DNA of 64,000 nucleotides, taken from Atkinsonella hypoxylon (Eukaryota; Ascomycota; Sordariomycetes; Hypocreales; Clavicipitaceae). Under the pieces are notes generated by a model. It made no database searches. It was given only the letters and a program-made list of their open reading frames with translations, and had not been told where the DNA came from. This document shows positions 59,548 through 64,000 of this stretch, piece after piece. The translations under genes were made by a program, and so were the position numbers. The DNA lies in the NCBI GenBank assembly GCA_000729835.1, contig JFHB01000036.1, forward strand, positions 148,096-212,095, given 5' to 3'. How positions within the stretch are numbered: the first letter of the stretch is position 1; each line of letters opens with the position of its first letter.

Positions 59548-61121
59548 GGTGTAAATTTCTTCTTTGTCTCATTACCCCAGGCTAGGTTTCTCCCCTCGTG
59601 GTTTTCCTAGCCTGTGACGCGAATGCGGGGGCTCTAGGGAACTACTTTATTCTGTCTTGAACGATAATTTTACTACAATTGAATAGTTATTTGTGTTAGG
59701 TATATGTGTATTCATTTAAGTGAAGAGATGTATATTTCAGTACTGTAATACTGTTCGACTGATCGGTGCAGAAATGTCTTGAAACTTCTATCCCCCTTAT
59801 CTTGAACCCAACCGACCCAAGGTTGGCAACTCTGCCTTTGAACTCTTTGATTGAGTTGTTGACAATGCTTCCAGGCTTATATGCGTCTGCTGAACGAGGT
59901 AGCGTTTCGACACGCAGTTGCGGCCGATCCCCTCCGCTCTGTTACGGCGAAGTGACTGGCAGCGCTTGTCTCCGAAGACGGATTCAATGGGCGCGGCTTC
60001 AGCGGCAGCAGTTGCCTCTCATGGTAATCTTCAGGTATGCATTCAATTTATACGAGGTCAGTAACCCGCAGATTGAGCCTGCGACCAGAACGAGTACTTA
60101 AGTTCTCGTGTCCTAGCAGCAACTCGTCGTCCATCTAGGTAGACCTGACCCGTAAAGATATCACATGAGACAAGGGAGATGTCACATCTCGGCGAAAAGA
60201 TGGTAACTGTCATTGTTGTATATAGGCGAGGATAATGAACAAAGATATCATTCTCAACCCAAAAAGGCCATACCCCGCTTTCTATTATGTACTTGGAGCA
60301 AAGTAAGTCCATCATATCGCCCAATGTGACAGAAGACGTTCATGTCACTTAAATAACCTCTACATCCGACATCGCGATCATCAATCTGACTGCTGGCGAT
60401 CCTCATAGATCATCGCACAGTATAGCGCTGCCAAAGAAATTGCATTTGATTTCCAAGTTTACCGGGACGGGTGGTGGGCTGTCCTGCACTTGTCCAAGAA
60501 CGTGAACTGGAAAGCGATCTCCTGTTATCGACCGCTTTCAAGACTGGACGGAGCAACTCGCCTTGTAAGGCCATATTGCCTCACCAGATCTTGTAATGGA
60601 AACCCCATATGAGAAACTCTGTAGGTTGATCCTCTCTCTCATCCCCCAGATCCCTAAAGCCCAGTCTGTCGAAGCTTTGAAGTAAGCTAGTTACAGAATG
60701 GCAACGAAGTTGATCCCGAATTGTATTTGCCATACACCTACAAATCGTTACTTCAAAAGCCGAGGCTGTTACCTTGCTCAGTACACCCAGTATAAACGGA
60801 GAATGACTGCAACTGGGGAAGATGAACGAAGCCGGCAGCTCTGGAAAAGATCACCCAGATCGATATCCCGGGCAAGGGTTAATGGACTGCACGACGAGAC
60901 GTGACTCACGAGTCGTCAGAAGACGTATATTTTGTTGACGGCAGATTCTAGCCTGTATGCCAGATTAATTCACGAAGGCAGAAAGCACTTGCGATTTTTG
61001 GGTAGAGAGTGGCTCCCGAATTTGCTCTGCACGGGTGTCCTGTGGTATACTCATAAGGAACTGTGTTTTAGATATGGCAAGGAAGGGATTGAAGCCCAAT
61101 TCACGCTGAATCTACAAGCTT
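59548..61121. other. 1.6-kb region without supported genes
   Basis: Short open stretches on both strands (for example 59766-60101 and 60698-60904) show no domain or splice pattern. It lies between the dynamin-like and kinase-like genes and may hold decayed sequence. Confidence 0.35.
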
Positions 61122-62110
61122 TTATAAGCCCATGAATTTTGCAATCCTTTCAACTGCTTGGTCATCGCCTTCTTTTGTGTCTGCAAGTTCTTCGTCTACC
61201 CATCCATAAGACCAACCGCCTGCCAGATCGATCAGCCAGACTTCGTTTTTTTCATCCACTATGACATTCGAAACCTTGCCATCATCCCAGATAACGTCCA
61301 CGGCGTGCAATCGTGATACTGTCTGACGTATCTGGGTTGCCCACCTGCGTCTGATGTCTACAGGTACTGCAGACATATTGATATCTCGCAACGTGTTACC
61401 AAGCGAGCCAGTTGAAACCCAGTCACGCAGAAATCCAATGATGGCTCCTGAATAGGCATGCTTGACATAACCCCGAAGTCTTGGCACGTGAATAGTATTG
61501 CCTGTGATTGAATTGCACTTCAGGATTATCTGGAGGTTCATAAGTTCCAATTGAAGGCTAGGGTCTTGAAGCCCAGTTCGCCGAGCCTTATAAAGCATGA
61601 CTTGGCCGTTAACTTGTACTTGACTTACTGTAATATTCCCACTGACAAATGTTTTTTGAATAAAAATAGCTCTAGAGGAGTAGGATGGAAGATGGCCATC
61701 GGGTTGAAAATCAGAAATAAAGTGAGGGTCAGGTGCAACATCTGGCAGCGAAATTGCTTCATCTGGGTGGATTTGGAAGACAGCCGCTTTTCTATTGATA
61801 GTCTGAAGGCGAAAGTTAAGGGCATCCGGATATAAATGTGAGTGTAAGTCCTGGCTTTTAAGTTGGGAAGGATGAGGTGTTGGCGGGGCCATTTCGCAGA
61901 AGACAGGCCCACCTATGCCCAGAATTGTATCCAGGGCACTGCTTATTATGTCGTCATAATCTTCATCTGCAGCAGTAACTGCTTGGTTCAGTAGTCGGAT
62001 CAGCTAGTCCTCGATAGAAGTCTCATCTCCAAGCTGCGAGCTGTCCGCACTCTGCCGCGATGAATTGGCAAAAATCGATACGGTAATCGGCTTGGAGTTA
62101 ATTTCGATCG
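61122..62110 (-). pseudogene. protein-kinase-like protein with an in-frame UAG and no clear start
   Basis: From ATG 61892 the frame gives 256 aa. The preceding frame is also coding-like back to about 62110 (VDITIEINSKPITVSIFANS, then LIRLLNQAVTAADEDYDD) but is interrupted by TAG at 62006-62004, explained by one C to T change in CAG. No ATG opens the upstream part. The C-terminal half has the fungal kinase-like pattern: the catalytic loop is LHAVDVIWDDGKVSNVIVD and the metal motif appears as LIDLAGGWSYGWVD instead of DFG. The lobe ends ADTKEGDDQAVERIAKFMGL. The N-lobe block SQDLHSHLYPDALNFRLQT is also typical. The lysine and glutamate of the N-lobe are not evident, so activity is doubtful. It may be expressed from ATG 61892 as a shortened protein, or be a decaying gene. 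Confidence 0.65.
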
Positions 62111-63771
62111 TTATGTCGACACCTTCGTCACTCCCCGGCGTTAATATGCAACACCCTGATATCGTCAAATACCAGAACGTCGCCCATGGTTGAGATGGTG
62201 GAGAGAATGGGGAGGTCCTGCGGGTTGAGTAATCCTTGGTCAGTTATGTACTTGATCACGTGATTGTCTGGATGCAACTCACAAACCTGGTGCCACACGT
62301 GCGGCAGTCGATGCATTGTCGGAGTTAAATGATTTGTTGTCTCATGGCCAGCATTTTTATGAGTTGACAGCTCGTATCGCAGGCTGCCCCTTATTTACTT
62401 CGTCATTCCCACTGAGGATAGATCCATTTTCATCCAGTTATGGCAGACTATCAGAAGCCTATCTAAACGATTGATCTACACTCATTGGTACCACCAGGAT
62501 ATGTCATATGACCATCGTCGTTGACAGGTGCAGTGTTCACACCAGCCGCGAACCTGATGAGTTACTGTCTGGACGCCAGGCGGCGGAACGGTGGATGGTA
62601 CATGTGTGACCGTCGTAGTTCTACAAGGACATGCAATGACCGACGATGGCGCCACAGACAGTTGGGTGGCGTCTGGATATGCGGCATAGGCGAGAACGGC
62701 CCAAATCGCTATGGCCGCTGTGTCTTCGCCCGAGTTGTCAACGCCAAAACCGGTCACATAATCAATCCGTGCAACCACAGCCTATGGGACGAGTGTACCG
62801 CTTACGTATCAAGATCACGGCGTCGATGAGGTGAGTGATATTGATCTAATAACTCGTCCTAGACAGTATTTAACATAAATATCCAGGGCTGGCGCTGGTG
62901 TTTGAGTGCCCGAGGAAGTTGGAACGGACCTGTCGGGTCTGATGGTGGCTCAACGGACTTGATGCCCCAGAATACGGGGCGCCGGATAGCGGGATGGGTA
63001 GAGATGGAGAACCCGGCTAAATCCGATATCCGAACGGGTCGGAACAGGCGGGGCCGGGGAACCGTTTCGTCTCATCAAGTGGCGATCTGTTCATCAGAAA
63101 CAGTGATAGCACAGATAAGCCTGAACGAATCGGTCTTAGGTTGGAATGCGGTGTGAGCAAGCAGAGAGATGCCGACCGTTAGACAATTTGTAAGACAGGC
63201 ATCTGCTGTCATGCAGCGATAAAGTATGTTACTGAAAAACTTGTTTCGTTAGCCATAGCTAATCTGCTATTAGCATATAACGTCAAATGATGAAATTCTA
63301 AGAGTTGCATGGAAGAAGCACAGCGACCGAAGATGGGAGAACTTATTATTTCCATGCCAAGAAACTTATAACCCAAAGACACTCGAGCAAATCACGAATG
63401 TACGGGGTAGCCAGGGTGGTGGCGGGTGACTTGGTGACACGAATTGTAGAAAAGTCTCAATCGAGCAGGCCTTGAAAGGGTTCGAATCGCGTCTCCTGGG
63501 TGGCAGCTATCGCTGTGAGGACACCATAAAACCTCTTTTAATACACCGTGGCGTGTCTGTCCTTACCACGAAGGAATTCGTGTTTGTGTTGTTTAGGCGT
63601 TAAGAAGTGCAGCCATAGAGGCGTTAACAAAGCATTCATTCAAGACAGTGCGAAGATCATGTAGTAGCGCAAAATGCAGAGCTGACTGGACGGCCGCAGG
63701 GCTAATGCATAGGTGTACAGTAAATCTCAGGTCCAGCGTATGTGTAGATTGGTCCAGAGTGGAGCTAGAGC
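62111..63771. other. 1.7-kb region without supported genes
   Basis: A minus-strand stretch at 62128-62316 reads MGDVLVFDDIRVLHINAGE before a stop and could be the remnant of a further gene. A GGTTCGAATC sequence at 63480-63489 resembles a tRNA B box without a matching A box. I see no intact gene. Confidence 0.3.
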
Positions 63772-64000
63772 GGGTGTAGATTTAGGCAGAATAGCATATA
63801 CCTAGTATATACTAAGCATATACTAGGCATATAGTATTAATTTCTAAGTAAGAGATCTAGAGTGCATTTCTATAGTACTATACTACTAGGTATTAGTGCA
63901 CTATACTACTAGATATATATTAGTACTATACTACTATATATTAGTGTATATACTACTAAATATAAAAATGTTAATTTACACTAATACACTATACATTCTG
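63772..64000. repeat. AT-rich degraded dispersed repeat, copy 2 (runs off the window)
   Basis: Homologous in block order to copy 1 at 54010-54220, starting with gtgtag.tttaggcagaatag. It then continues into short TA-rich units related to actatactactaggtatt repeated several times to the window end. TA enrichment is consistent with repeat-induced point mutation. Confidence 0.65.

Noticed and set aside
62128..62316. Minus-strand frame ending VLVFDDIRVLHINAGE
   Set aside because: Protein-like, and possibly a fragment of a gene, but too short and without a family match to list as a gene.
63480..63489. B-box-like GGTTCGAATC
   Set aside because: No A box, acceptor stem or terminator at the proper distance, so no tRNA is supported.
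1..64000. CRISPR array, operon, prophage or bacterial mobile element
   Set aside because: No spaced direct repeats, ribosome-binding sites or integrase genes; the window is eukaryotic with spliceosomal introns.

Overview
The window is nuclear DNA from a filamentous ascomycete (Pezizomycotina, probably Sordariomycetes). The evidence is the large number of short GT-AG introns (43-134 nt, often with CTAAC branch sites), tRNA genes with class III promoters and T-run terminators, and fungus-specific families: a Zn(II)2Cys6 regulator, a cAMP-receptor-like GPCR, a fungal patatin-like protein, a caspase-like/C2H2 fusion and a NIS1-like secreted protein. There is no operon structure and no sign of phage, IS elements or CRISPR. 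All exon models were built by hand from splice signals and reading frame.

Layout. 0.3-3.5 kb: TRM10 and the primase small subunit PRI1, tail to tail. 3.9-5.7 kb: three minus-strand tRNA genes, two tRNA-Ser(GCU) and one tRNA-Thr(CGU). 6.5-9.3 kb: secreted GH31 alpha-glucosidase. 10-12.6 kb: caspase-like/C2H2 protein. 15.9-17.8 kb: patatin-like protein lacking the nucleophilic serine. 22-24.9 kb: Zn2Cys6 regulator. 28.6-33.1 kb: two convergent seven-TM protein genes, one a cAMP-receptor-like GPCR. 35.5-37.9 kb: small NIS1-like secreted protein and a hexose transporter. 44.4-47.6 kb: an HTD2-like dehydratase with a frameshift, and RCC1. 48.4-50.0 kb: a broken succinyl-CoA ligase beta paralogue. 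50.7-53.4 kb: hexapeptide acetyltransferase and an MFS transporter. 54-64 kb: accessory segment between two copies of an AT-rich degraded repeat, holding a BTB protein, a UDG-like unknown, a dynamin-like GTPase with an in-frame UGA, and a kinase-like gene with an in-frame UAG.

Housekeeping functions (tRNA modification, DNA priming, Ran exchange, tRNAs) are interleaved with nutrient sensing and uptake (alpha-glucosidase, hexose transporter, GPCR) and with accessory genes that look partly decayed.

The most unusual signal is tRNA-Ser copy A (3906-4044). Its anticodon loop is interrupted not at the universal 37/38 tRNA-intron site but between positions 35 and 36, by a 58-nt insert with perfect spliceosomal signals (GTAAGT, GACTAAC, TAG). 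Precise removal restores the GCU anticodon and the same 81-nt length as copy B, whose own 19-nt intron sits at the canonical place. A compensatory base-pair change in the variable arm suggests that copy A is still under selection.
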